A stretch of 64,000 bases of DNA from Sarcocystis neurona (lineage: Eukaryota > Apicomplexa > Conoidasida > Eucoccidiorida > Sarcocystidae): contig KL647304.1 of the NCBI GenBank assembly GCA_000727475.1, positions 350,272 to 414,271 of the forward strand. Reading direction: 5' to 3'. Each line of letters begins with the position of its first letter. Within the stretch, counting starts at the first letter, position 1. Under the pieces are notes generated by a model. It had not been told where the DNA came from, ran no database searches, and saw nothing but the letters and a program-made list of their open reading frames with translations. Below are positions 13,601 through 23,766 of the stretch, piece by piece. The position numbers and the translations under genes are program-made.

Positions 13601-16600
13601 CTCACGCGTGTATGTTGTCCACCCTGCGCACGCAAGAGACGGCCTCTTCCCCAGGCGGGGACGGGAGATAACTGCGTCGCGGTTATATCGGCCAAGACTC
13701 TCCAAATAGCTGCCGAGGGCAGAAAGCCCCTTCGAAATTCACGTAGATACACTCACCTGGGTATATCTCTATTCACCTACATGCATCTGTATTTTCTGTG
13801 TACGAACAGAGATAAACATACAGAATGTATATGCACGTGTTTGTGTATATCCTGGCATCGATATATATTCATATATATATATATATATATGTGCCTGCCT
13901 CCCTCTTTCTCTCTATATGTGTGTATATATATGTGTATATTTGATGTATGGAAATATTGATATAGAGCCCACAAGTATATCTGTATATTTGTATGTTTCT
14001 ACTTTTTTGGAAGTGTATGTAGAATTGTGCTGCTGTGTGGCGATGCGGCCTGGGGGCCACTGCTGCTCTGCATGCGTGAAGAGAGTCGCGTCTGTTTTAC
14101 TGCAGAGGACTGCGTTACCTGCAGCTGCTGCTTCTCCTGTTGCTGCGCGTCTGCTTCGCCTCCTGCTGCGCGTCTGCTGCTACTGTTGCCGCTGCTATTA
14201 GTGCGTCTTTTCTCCTCTGCTGTCGCTGCCACTCCCACTTCTGCTGCCGCTGCCACTTCTGCTGCTGGTGCCTCTGCTGCTACTGCTGAACCGCTGCTGC
14301 TGAACCGCTGCTGCTGAACCGCTGCTGCTACTGCTGAACTGCTTTTGCTGCGTTGTTGCCGGCGCTTGTGAAGTCGCTTTAGCTGCTGCCGCCGTTGCGG
14401 TGGCTGCGTCTGCCGCTTCTTCTTCTTCTTCCTTCCTCTTGCAGCAGCAGCTTCGGCTGCGTGTGCGTCTGCCGTGCCGCTCTTGCTGCGGTTGTTGCAG
14501 CGGGGGCGCGAGCTGCGTGTTGGAAGCTGCTGCTGCGACCTTTGCTGCTCTTGCTTCCGTCTCTTTTTTTCAGAGAGCAGCTGAAGGAGTTGCTGCCGGC
14601 GATTGTCTTCAGTAACTTCGAAGAAGAGGAGCTGAAGCAGATGCTCACGCGGCTATTGTCGCTGCCTCGGGCGCTGCAGCAGGTCTTTCATGGGGGCAAC
14701 GCGACCAACGGGGAGCAGCTGCTGCTGCTGCTCTACCGTCTCTCTTGCACCTCGGGTATTCATTTCTTCTCCACGTGTGACCTCACCGCTTCTCTCTTCT
14801 CTCTCGCCCACCCCCCCAAATGTGTCTACATATAAATTCATATGTCAGTATATATAAATCTCTCTGTCTCCCAGTTTCTCGGTCTTCCTTTCCGCTCTGT
14901 CTCTGTCTCTGTCTTCCGCTGTCCTTTCCTCCCTTTCTTTCTCTATCATCCCCTTCTCCCTTTCGTGTCCCCCTCGTCCGCTCTCTCTCAATCTCCTCCT
15001 CTTCCTCTCTGTCTCCGTACCAGCAGCTGTCTCCGTCTCCCCTGTCTCCCTGTCTCCCTGTCTCCGTGTCTCGTCTCGCCTTCCCGTTCTGTCTCTGGCT
15101 ATCTTTGTCCCTTTCTCTCCGTCGCCCTCTCCATTTGTGTCTCTTTCTGTCCAAATGTATATACACGTGTTATCCATGTGAACGTCTCACTGTCTCTATT
15201 ATGTGTGTCTCGCCGTCTCCTCCTCTTCCCTTCGCTGTCTCCGTCTGCCGTCTCTCCTTCTGCACATATGTGTGACTTTATCATTGTAGATGTCTCACGC
15301 TCTGCCCCTCCCGTCTCTCTTTTTCTCCGTTGTCTTCTTCCTTCTCGCTCTCTTCTCTCTGTGTGCATCCTCTTTTCTTCTCTCGCCGTCGCCTCGTGTA
15401 GGTCTGGGTGTACATACACCACCGCGGGATGGTTTGCCTTTCTCTTCCCCGGCGCCGAGAAACTCTTTTTTTTCGCCTTTTCGCCGGTCCTCTCTTCCTC
15501 TCACTCTCCGTCTGCATCCTTCTTCTCCCGCTGTCCCCCTTCCTCTCTCTTTTCCCTTCCTCCTCCTTACCGGCTTTTCCCACTTTTGTACGACCTGCGC
15601 CGGTGGGGGGTGGGTGTGTGTGGACGTGTGTGTGGGCGAGGAGGTCCCTTCCTGCGTTGACGTCTGTACGTCTCTTTTTCTCCCTTCGTCATTTTGTGTC
15701 GATCTTCTTCATGTGGCGCTCTCCTGTTCTTCTCTCCTTTTTCGCTGTCTTTCTCGTCCTCCATCCCGTCCGTCCCGCTGTCGCCCTGTGTTTCGTGTAT
15801 TCTCCTCTTCTTGTCTTCCTCTCTTTTCTTCGTCTCTTCCTTCTATCGCCCCCTGTCGTCCTGTCTCGCGTTTTCTCTTCCCGTCGCCGTCTCTTCTTCG
15901 CTCTTCCTGCTTTCCTCCCCCTTCTCTTCTTTCTATCTCGCCACTCTCATAGTTCCTCCTCCTTCTTCTCTTCATGGGTCACCTTCTCCTTCGGCCTTTG
16001 CCTCCTTCTCCTCCCTTCCCCGTACATTCTCCGGGGTGCCTTCTTTTCTTCGTCCTTTCCTTCTCTTCTTCCTCCTTTTCTTTACGCTGCTGCTGCTGCT
16101 GCCGAACGTTTTGCGGCTGCTGCTGTTGGCGGTGGTGTGGCACTTCTGCGCTTCTTTCTTGCACATCCATTGGATAGCTGGTGCGTCTGCAGGGGGTCTG
16201 TCGCTGCTTTTTCTGCTGCTGCTGTCTGCCGCACTGCACTGCCGTTTGGCTTCATCTTCGCTCGTTCAGCGGTCGGCAGTTCATTTCCGTTTCTCCTCTC
16301 GCGCGTCGTTTTCTTGCGCGTCTGCTTTGCCCGTGCTGCTGCAGCGGATGTCAGCGTCGTGCTGCTGTTTGCGCTGCTGCCCCTCCTGCTGCTGCTGCTT
16401 CTGCGTCTGTTCCTCCACACGAACCGAGCCCAGAGGCTGTGACGCGAGCCTTTCTCCTCTTTTTCTCGCCTTTGCTGGTGCAGCAGAGCAACATACAAAC
16501 ACCCACACACAGAGTTAGAGAAGGTGACGCGTGTGTTGGTGCTCTTCATGAATTTGAGTGCTGCTGCTCTCCCTCGCTTCGTCTGCTGCTGCTCTCCCTC

Positions 16601-19600
16601 GCTTCGTCTGCTGCTGCTCTCCCTCGCTTCGTCTGCTGCTGCTCTCCCTCGCTTCGTCTGCTGCTGCTCTCCCTCGCTTCGTCTGCTGCTGCTCTCCCTC
16701 GCTTCGTCTGCTGCTGCTCTCCCTCGCTTCGTCTGCTGCTGCTCTCCCTCGCTTCGTCTGCTGCTGCTGCCTCCCCGTTCCCCCCCTCGCGGCTGCAGCA
16801 GAGGCTGTGTGGATGCGGCGACAGCGTCTTTTGGTGGCTGTTTTCGCTGTCGTCGCGGTGGCTGCTGCAGGCGAGCAGAGGAAGAAACAGACGAATATTT
16901 TGGACTTCTGCTTAGACTTGACGGGATGCACGGCGAAGTCGTCTCCCAGCGCGGCTGCGGTGTTGTCTATCGATGTAAGGGAAGGGGGGGACGACGAAGA
17001 AAAAGAGCAACGACGCGGAGATGCAGATTTGCAGCAGANNNNNNNNNNNNNNNNNNNNNNNNNNNNNNNNNNNNNNNNNNNNNNNNNNNNNNNNNNNNNN
17101 NNNNNNNNNNNNNNNNNNNNNNNNNNNNNNNNNNNNNNNNNNNNNNNNNNNNNNNNNNNNNNNNNNNNNNNNNNNNNNNNNNNNNNNNNNNNNNNNNNNN
17201 NNNNNNNNNNNNNNNNNNNNNNNNNNNNNNNNNNNNNNNNNNNNNNNNNNNNNNNNNNNNNNNNNNNNNNNNNNNNNNNNNNNNNNNNNNNNNNNNNNNN
17301 NNNNNNNNNNNNNNNNNNNNNNNNNNNNNNNNNNNNNNNNNNNNNNNNNNNNNNNNNNNNNNNNNNNNNNNNNNNNNNNNNNNNNNNNNNNNNNNNNNNN
17401 NNNNNNNNNNNNNNNNNNNNNNNNNNNNNNNNNNNNNNNNNNNNNNNNNNNNNNNNNNNNNNNNNNNNNNNNNNNNNNNNNNNNNNNNNNNNNNNNNNNN
17501 NNNNNNNNNNNNNNNNNNNNNNNNNNNNNNNNNNNNNNNNNNNNNNNNNNNNNNNNNNNNNNNNNNNNNNNNNNNNNNNNNNNNNNNNNNNNNNNNNNNN
17601 NNNNNNNNNNNNNNNNNNNNNNGCAGGAAGAAAAGCGGCAGCAGCTTCTCGACGCCGCATCGGCATCCACCTACCCACAACCGTCGCACATAACTTTCCC
17701 TGCAGCAGGACGTTGTCACAGCCGCCACGTGTTCTCTCCTTTCGAAATGTGACGCACACACGGGCGTCCCCGTAGTTGTATCTGCTGCTGTCTCCGTCTC
17801 CACCACCGTCTGTGCGTGTCAGTGTGTGCGTACGTGTCTCTCTTCGCACAGCTGTCTCCAAACGTGTGGAGGTGCTGCAAGGAGAGAAGGTGAAGACTGC
17901 TTGTCTCTGCTGCCAGAAGGGGGGGCAAGGCGGGAGTCGGCGCTCCACGGAAAAGTGTCTTTCTCTTTATCAGAGTAAACCGGCTGTGGGGCAGGGGGTA
18001 TGTGTGTATACGTATACGTGTGTGTATGTATGTGTATATATGGTTATGTGTGTGTGTGTGTGCGTTAGACAGGGGTAGAAAGAGAAGGAGGGGCAGACGT
18101 ACATGTGTCCCGTTGCCTTTGTTCGTTTGTGGGAGGATGCAGTGCGCGCGTGTGAACAGGAGGTCTGCGTCAGTCCTGGCGGCTGCGCTAGGAGCGTCAC
18201 TGCCAGCAGCCGCAGCGTGCAGAAATTCGCAGTTGTTTTCTGCATGCGCTGTGCCCACGTGCAGGCCGTCGCGACGATCTGCGAGCGCATCGCCGAGGAA
18301 GACCAGCGGCCTCTCTCTCCCGTCTTCGGCCGCCTTGTAAGAACCTCCTGCTACTTGCCGCACAAACTCCATTCTGCCGCTGTTGCTGTTGCTCCACCAC
18401 CTGCTGCTGCTGGTCCACCACCTGCTGCTGCTGGTCCACCACCTGCTACTGCTGGCCCAGCACCTGCTGCTGTTGGTCCACTTGCCCTGCGCGGCTGTCG
18501 CGCATGTGGCTGCGTTGTTGTCGCACTGCTGCTGCCGTCGCACCTACTGCTGCTATTGCACTTGCTCCTGCTGCTGCTGTCGCAGGTACTGCCGCCTCTG
18601 TCGCTGCTGCTGCCACCGCTGTTGCAGGCGCCGCCGCCTCTGTCGCTGCTGCTACTGCTGCACTTGCTGCAGCTGTTGCATTTGCTGCCGCGTTTGCGCT
18701 GCTGCTGCTGTTGCACGCGATGGTACTGGCTCTCTCTTGGTGGGCTGCTGCTCCGGTTGCAAGCTGCGGCGGGCCTTCCCCAGCGCCCCGAAAGACCGAC
18801 ACCTCTTCGTGCCTACGCCGCTGCTCTCCCCGCGTTGCCTGTCGCATGTGCGCTTGCGCGTCAGACTCACGCTCTGCGTCTGCATGTCTCTCCTTCGACG
18901 ACTTGCTGCACGTATATGTCTCCCCGTGCATCAGTGTGTCAGCACTTTTTTCTGCAGCTGCCGTGCTCGCTGGCAGCGAGGCTCTTTCTTTTGAGTCTGT
19001 GTCGAGATCTTCAGGCTGGGTGTGGGCTGCCTTTCTCTCCTCTCCGTCACACACGCAGGCCCGGGGTTGTGAATTATCTCTGCGTCAAGGAAAGGGACGT
19101 GTCATCTGTGTGGTGGCATGCATGCGCTTGCATGCATTTTTTCCCTTCCACTCCTGGTGCATGCGTGGCGACGGGCCTGACGGGAGAGACAGCCTCCCGC
19201 GAGGCCTCTGCTCTTCTTTCTTCCTTTTCTTCTTCTTCTACTACTTCTTCTCCTTCTTCTGGTCTTTCGTCGTCTTCTTTCTTATCCTCTTCTCGCCCTC
19301 CTCTGATACGGGCAGGGCATTTGCAGGACTCCTTTTCACCGGGTGACAAACGGATGAACTTTTTCTGCTCTCCTACGTACCTACGTCCCCTCCGTCCGCA
19401 ACAAGCCTACACTCAGGAGGGCAATGGCAAGAATCTACATGTTCTTCTTGCTCACTATACTTGTCTTTCTCTCCTTTTCCTACTGAGCCTTACCCTGTGT
19501 GCGTTGCTGTTCGCCGGCTGCTGCTTTTGCTGCGGCACCCGCAGGCGCCTCGCACAGACGCATGTGCGCCACCAACGCATGCGACCCAAGTGCGTCTGCC

Positions 19601-22600
19601 CGCATCCCTGCTGCTGCAACTTGTTTTTCTCTATCTCTCTGTTTCTGTCTGTGCCTATGTCTGTTTCTCTCTCCTGCTGTCTCTCTTTTGTGCATGCGCT
19701 TGCCCGTGTTTCGCCGGCGCTTCCCCATTCACGCGGAACAACACCGGCCACCTGCTCCTCCTCCTCCTGCTCTTCTCCTCCTTTTTCCTCCTCCTCGTCG
19801 TCCGCCCCGCCTCGTCATTTTCCTTGTGCGCAGGCCCCTGCATGCACCTGTCGTTGACCGAATATTTTCGTGTTTCGGCTGTGTATATGTGTGTGTATGG
19901 GGGGTGACGCCGGCGTGCGTACTTGTGTGTGCGTGTGTGTGTGTGTGAGCAGCTGTGTCAAGTTGCTCAGAATATCACGTCGCTACGAGAATTTCTGGCG
20001 GCGACGGTTCTTCCGACTCTCGTACGCAGACAGGTAATGTCCTCTCCTTTCGTCTTTTTCTTCTTCGCTTCTTCTCAAAGCTCTTCCTCCGCCCCCTCTC
20101 GTGGACACCAAGAGACGCACATGCAGATATTTGAGACTTCTCTTTTGTGTCTGTGCTTTTATATGGAGTGGACGTGGCAATACTTTCTTCGTGACTTGGG
20201 CTGCTCTGCTTGAGCAGCTGCAGAAATCGCATGCCTCACGACGTTGGCACGTCTCGCCGCTCGGAGGCTTCGTCTTCCGCGTTTGCACCGGGCAGGTCGT
20301 TTTACACATCACGATTACCTCTATTCGATTACTTGCAAGAGAGTGTGCCTACCTATTCCTCGTCCACCTTTCTGCTTTCCTTCGTCTTCTTCTTCTTGTC
20401 CTGGAACGCGCCAAAGTTTCCTTTTCTTCCCGGCTTCCTCTCGCCGAGAGGTTCTTCCTCAGTGGCAAAGTCTCTTCTTCGTTTTGTGACTTTCCCTTCG
20501 ACTTGTGCTGCAGATTTGGAACAACAAAAGCCTATGGAAGGGCTTTGTGATGGCAGTGTCAATTCTGTGGATCGAACAGAAAGAACTCTTGTTCAAGTTG
20601 CTGCTACAGTTGCCCGAGTACGTTTCTCACCCTCCTCCCCGCAAGTCGACGACGGGGCGCCGGTCGGATGGACGCCGGAGAAACTGACGAGCGTTGCCCC
20701 TCCTTGTGTCTGTGTATCTGTCTCTCTCTATGTCTGTCCGTGTGTGTATTCCTGGCCCGCAGGAAAACGAAAAGATATGTGGCGCAGTGTACAGGTCGGG
20801 TGACATGTATATCTCACCGCATGCGTTAGAATAGATTTGCGTGTGTGTGTGGAAGGACTTACCCGTGGCTGTTTCTCTTGTTTTCTCGCCGTCTCTGTAG
20901 CGGGCTGCATGTAGATACTTTGACGCACTTTTTAAAGAAACTCTCCTGCTGCCACCTACGACTAGGTGCTGTGCACCTGCGGAAGTGGTGCTGCACGTTG
21001 GCCACATGTCGGTACATTATCTGTACATAGGCACACACGTAGACACGAAAAAACTTACACTTGTCCACAGACGCATCTGCATATGTACGTGTCTACATAC
21101 ATACTCATATACGTATACACACGTACATACATATACGCACGTATACTCGTATATACACCACACACATAGGCAGATACGTCCAGACGTCTACACACACACA
21201 CACACACACACACATACACACACGTGCATACACGAATGCGTCTATACCTATATACGCGCACACATACATATGTGCGTCTATACGTATACATATCTGTGCA
21301 CACACGCACACACATATATACGTATATGTATATACATATATAGAGAGACATATACACATATGCATATACGTATGTGTACGCGGTTACGTACCACCCAGGA
21401 GAGGTGTGTAATATGTATGGGTGGGAGTCGAACTATATGGAAGGGAATGTGTAGGGCACTTCAAAGCTCGGGTGTCCTTTTCTGCTGAATGCTGGTGCAG
21501 TTTTACGGGAAGACTTACACATGCAGACACACCTGCGTATTGAAAGGATGCCCCGCTGCGGGTGCGTGAGAGTAGAGGAGGAAAACACCCGCGGGTGCGT
21601 GGCAGGTCTTCGTCCTGCTGCTGTTTGGGACTCTCCGGAGAGGAGACGCGACGCGTCTGTCTCGTGCGGCTTGCACGCTTGTGTGTGTTCGTCATGAGAG
21701 GTGTGTGTGCGTTCACACAACGCGCGTGGTAGGAGTTGCAGTAGTAGGAGGATGTCCGGGGCGGGCGTTCTTACGTGGGAAGGAAGGAGCTTTCTTTTGC
21801 GGGCTTGCCCTCTTTTCTGTGTCCACAGCGGAAGGTAGGTGTGTATGTGCATCTCGTGTGCAGGCGTGTGCAGGTCGTCACGCCTGTGCGTCTGGTGAGC
21901 AGTTCATGCGTTGTGGACCCGCATGCGCTTTCACACACACACGCATTCACACACTTGCATCCTGACGCACTTACCAGCTGGGTACTGGCTTGCGCACTTA
22001 CATAAATATATGCACGTACGAGGTGCTTCATAAATACACACAGAGGCAGACGGAGTCGCATATGTCTAAGTCTGTGTGGGAGGTGTGTTCCTGTGTGGGT
22101 GTCAGTTCCACAGAGAGATCTACATATGTGAAGTTTTGCAAGTGTCTGCTCTATAGACCTAGGTGCACACGCGTAAATAGATGTAGAACAGGTAGGTTTG
22201 CAAAGATTTTCCGAGGCAATATGCCCTCTGTAACGTGGGAACATTAAAAGGCATCCGTGCGCCTCTAACCCAGCATATGCGTGCAGGTGTGGGTAAGTCT
22301 ATCTATCTGTGTGTAGAGACTTCACCCACAGCTTGAGAGATGAAACACGAGCTGCCTTGAAGCTGTGTGCGCGCGCATTTGTGTACGCACATGCCATAGC
22401 GAGCACCTGTATCTCCTGTCCCACTTGGCCAGCACACTTTTCAAAATACACTATTACGTGCGCATCCGTTCATATATATATATATATATATGCGTCTATA
22501 CTGATTTTCAGTACACGTCCACATACATATCTATGTTTGTCTCTCTCTCTCTCACTAGATATATATATATATGTCTGCATCCTGAGACGGATGGATCTAG

Positions 22601-23766
22601 GTACATTTACGTATGTGGGTGCACGTGTTCACGCTTGTGTGGGCACACACGTAATAATGCAGATCTATTTACAAATGTATTTGGGCGCACAGGTCTGGTC
22701 TCTACGTATATGCGTGTGCATGCTTGAACGCGTGTATGTACTTGTCTGTTTTGGATGTTGCTTTTTTTTGCAGAGAACAGGGGAGAGACTGTTTCCGGCA
22801 TTTGCAGCAGCGACATGCAGCCGCAGCAGATTTGCTCAATTTAATATCACACGACGAACACGCGTCGCGCGTCTGTCCTCCGTACATGCGCCACCTTGTC
22901 GGCCTGCCTGTGTAGGCCGTCGGCAGTTCTACCCTGCTCATCCATGGTGTGTAGCCATGGCCATCATATTTATCCATAGATAATATACGTACCCAGAAAA
23001 TGTGTATCCGTAGACTATTCAAAGCTGTTTGTGTAAGGTGTACGAGTTTGTAGAGGGGAAGTCTTCTCAGTGGTTCTCGCCGTCTTTTACTGAAGGATGT
23101 ATACCTGCGTTTGTGTATCATGTGTTCGTATGTGTGTTTGTTTGTGCATGCGTATTTCTCTGGAAACTCGTTTGTGTACAGCAGGTCGTCCGTACGCCTA
23201 TGCAGTACAACATTGTGACACTCAAACGTACATCCGTATGCGTGGGAATCTACCCGACGTGTACACGTCACCCTCTGAGGTGTCTAATTAGAGGCCTTAA
23301 CACAACTATGTGCGGGGAACCACCTGCAACCACGTTCGTGTGCTTCGTAAATACGTCTGAGTTACATGCACCTGCGGTGGCTTACTTGTACAGAGTATAT
23401 ATGTCTAGACGTTAAATGATATGTGTGTGTGTGTGTGTGTCTGTCTGTCTGTCTGTATACACATATGTATATATATATATATATATGTATATGGATCCCC
23501 GCAGGTATATACAAGCGTACTGCGCCATATGTGTATGTGAATCCTACACGTACGATTACCCACGCTTGCGCGTCTGTTTGCGCACTTGCAGTCCAGATGG
23601 AGGACGCAAGGACAGAGTGCTGCAGTATGCATTGTGTGGTATACGTATACCTCTATGCCTCATGAATCCTTGATTGTTTTTCAGAGATGTGGAATCTCTA
23701 GGAAGGCTACGTCTTGACTTACGCCGGGCGGCGAAAAGAAAGCTGCCGCGTGCTGCTTCTGAGTAG
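744..23766 (+). CDS. SYMPK: symplekin/Pta1-family pre-mRNA 3'-end processing scaffold (5' partial, about 14 exons)
   Basis: Symplekin is the nuclear HEAT-repeat scaffold that joins cleavage/polyadenylation factors; in animals it also serves histone pre-mRNA cleavage. Exons with fitting splice phases are 744-923, 1695 to about 2370, about 5100-5494, 6978-7141, 7824-8029, 9058-9111, 12149-12399, 14574-14755, 18143-18336, 19953-20033, 20514-20617, 22774-22881, 23592-23633 and 23685-23766 (stop). Conserved blocks, in the order found in human symplekin, include [91 protein letters not shown] and [14 protein letters not shown]...LLLQLPE, the last matching the human KVWEGFIKCCQR...LQLPP region. The N-terminal half is missing. 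Exons 2 and 3 carry Ala, Gln and Glu/Arg low complexity; exon 12149 carries a poly-Gln insert. The last three exons rest only on splice phase, and the end of exon 2 and start of exon 3 are guesses. The family assignment is strong. Confidence 0.83.
924..1694. repeat. symplekin intron with TA microsatellites, GA-rich block and (CTG)n
   Basis: TA/GTATAC runs occupy about 1050-1340, an AGAGAG-rich block about 1345-1450, and a (CTG/TTG)n tract about 1565-1690. That tract runs into the acceptor ttgctgcag at 1694. Confidence 0.6.
2098..2275. repeat. 26-bp tandem repeat, about 6 copies, inside or at the end of symplekin exon 2
   Basis: The core ggagaagcagcaggtgcag recurs every 26 bp (ggagaag starts at 2151, 2177, 2203 and 2229). 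Because 26 is not a multiple of 3, each copy is read in a different frame, giving an Arg/Gln/Gly/Ala-rich stretch if translated. Confidence 0.85.
2400..4085. repeat. AT-rich microsatellite block
   Basis: The block is dominated by (TA)n and GTATATAC-type runs. A near-perfect direct repeat around 3335-3398 contains gcatgcagagaaaccaata twice, and a second pair shares caggcaacttaaagtatata at about 3485-3545. Open frames here are Tyr/Ile/Val/Cys-rich translations of the microsatellite. The block lies within a presumed symplekin intron. Confidence 0.75.
4225..4440. repeat. pyrimidine satellite of GTCTCC-type units
   Basis: About 215 bp of degenerate ctgtctccctgtgtctccgt units lie almost entirely as pyrimidine plus G on the + strand. 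A purine block of the complementary motif (ggagacgggga) lies about 500 bp downstream. Confidence 0.8.
4740..4885. repeat. purine satellite complementary to the 4225-4440 block
   Basis: Agacagggagacggggacag-type units are the reverse complement of the upstream GTCTCC satellite, so the two blocks form an imperfect inverted repeat with a loop of about 300 bp. Confidence 0.75.
5495..6977. repeat. (CTG)n-rich symplekin intron including a 66-bp direct repeat
   Basis: Almost the whole stretch is CTG/TTG/CTC triplets on the + strand. A 66-bp unit with core ttgctgcaccgattgctgct occurs twice (cores at 6271 and 6337). Long open frames on both strands are Leu, Cys, Ala, Ser or Gln homopolymer translations and are not taken as genes. 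Confidence 0.7.
8030..9057. repeat. (CTG)n-rich intron ending in a 3' splice site
   Basis: The sense strand is almost uninterrupted CTG/TTG/TGC and runs directly into gttgctgctgttgctgcag, the acceptor for the 54-base symplekin exon at 9058. Confidence 0.7.
9112..12148. repeat. long symplekin intron: (CTG)n, (TCTATA)n and pyrimidine satellite
   Basis: Three blocks follow one another. CTG-rich sequence lies at about 9240-9960. A degenerate TCTATA/TGTCTATA-rich block lies at about 10200-11270. A GTCTCC(T/C) pyrimidine satellite of about 560 bp lies at 11335-11900. The last 100 bp before 12149 lose the periodicity. I found no convincing coding exon in it. Confidence 0.7.
12400..14573. repeat. 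symplekin intron with AT microsatellites and CTG repeats
   Basis: GTATAC/TACATA microsatellites fill about 12600-13330 and 13740-13990. CTG-rich sequence fills about 14020-14570 and ends in ctctttttttcag. A degenerate repeat with aggataaagtatg and caagtgttgtaagtg elements lies at about 13190-13370. Confidence 0.65.
16559..16771. repeat. 25-bp tandem repeat, 8 copies
   Basis: Unit gctgctgctctccctcgctt plus cgtct. The element gcttcg recurs at 16576, 16601, 16626, 16651, 16676, 16701, 16726 and 16751, an exact 25-bp period. Since 25 is not a multiple of 3, all frames give the same rotating Ser/Leu/Ala/Cys-rich peptide, so the long open frames here are not evidence of coding. Confidence 0.92.
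17039..17622. other. assembly gap (584 N) inside the symplekin gene
   Basis: A run of N flanked by CAG-rich sequence on both sides (ttgcagcaga and gcaggaagaaaagcggcagc). Frames reported through it are artefacts. It lies in the interval between the 14574 and 18143 exons. Confidence 0.99.
18337..19952. repeat. symplekin intron with 21-bp CTG-type tandem repeat
   Basis: A 21-bp unit (ccaccacctgctgctgctgg) recurs about four times at 18393-18478, followed by CTG-rich sequence to about 18750. The remainder is mixed pyrimidine-rich sequence with no exon that fits the flanking phase-0 junctions. Confidence 0.6.
20618..22773. repeat. late symplekin intron with CA/TA microsatellites
   Basis: ACAC/ACATAC microsatellite lies at about 21050-21370 and TA runs at about 22460-22570. 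A piece at 20895-21030 could also be joined to exon 20514-20617 in phase, but I prefer the 22774 exon because it is more helix-like. Confidence 0.45.

Larger units (their letters stand above)
14756..18142. repeat. symplekin intron: pyrimidine block, CTG block, 25-bp satellite and gap
   Basis: TCTCTGTCTCC-type pyrimidine-rich sequence covers about 14830-16080, followed by CTG-rich sequence to about 16450 and the 25-bp satellite at 16559. About 16800-17038 reads as possibly coding (CAG-rich on +) up to the N gap. From 17623 a CAG-containing stretch continues briefly, so an exon could be hidden across the gap. Confidence 0.6.

Noticed and set aside
16515..17948. 477-codon open frame on the minus strand across the N gap
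   Set aside because: It consists of the translated 25-bp satellite and N-derived X residues.
20895..21030. Alternative symplekin exon reading [12 protein letters not shown]
   Set aside because: It can be joined in phase to 20617 but is Cys-rich and leads to a stop without resemblance to the symplekin C-terminus. The 22774 exon is preferred, with low certainty.
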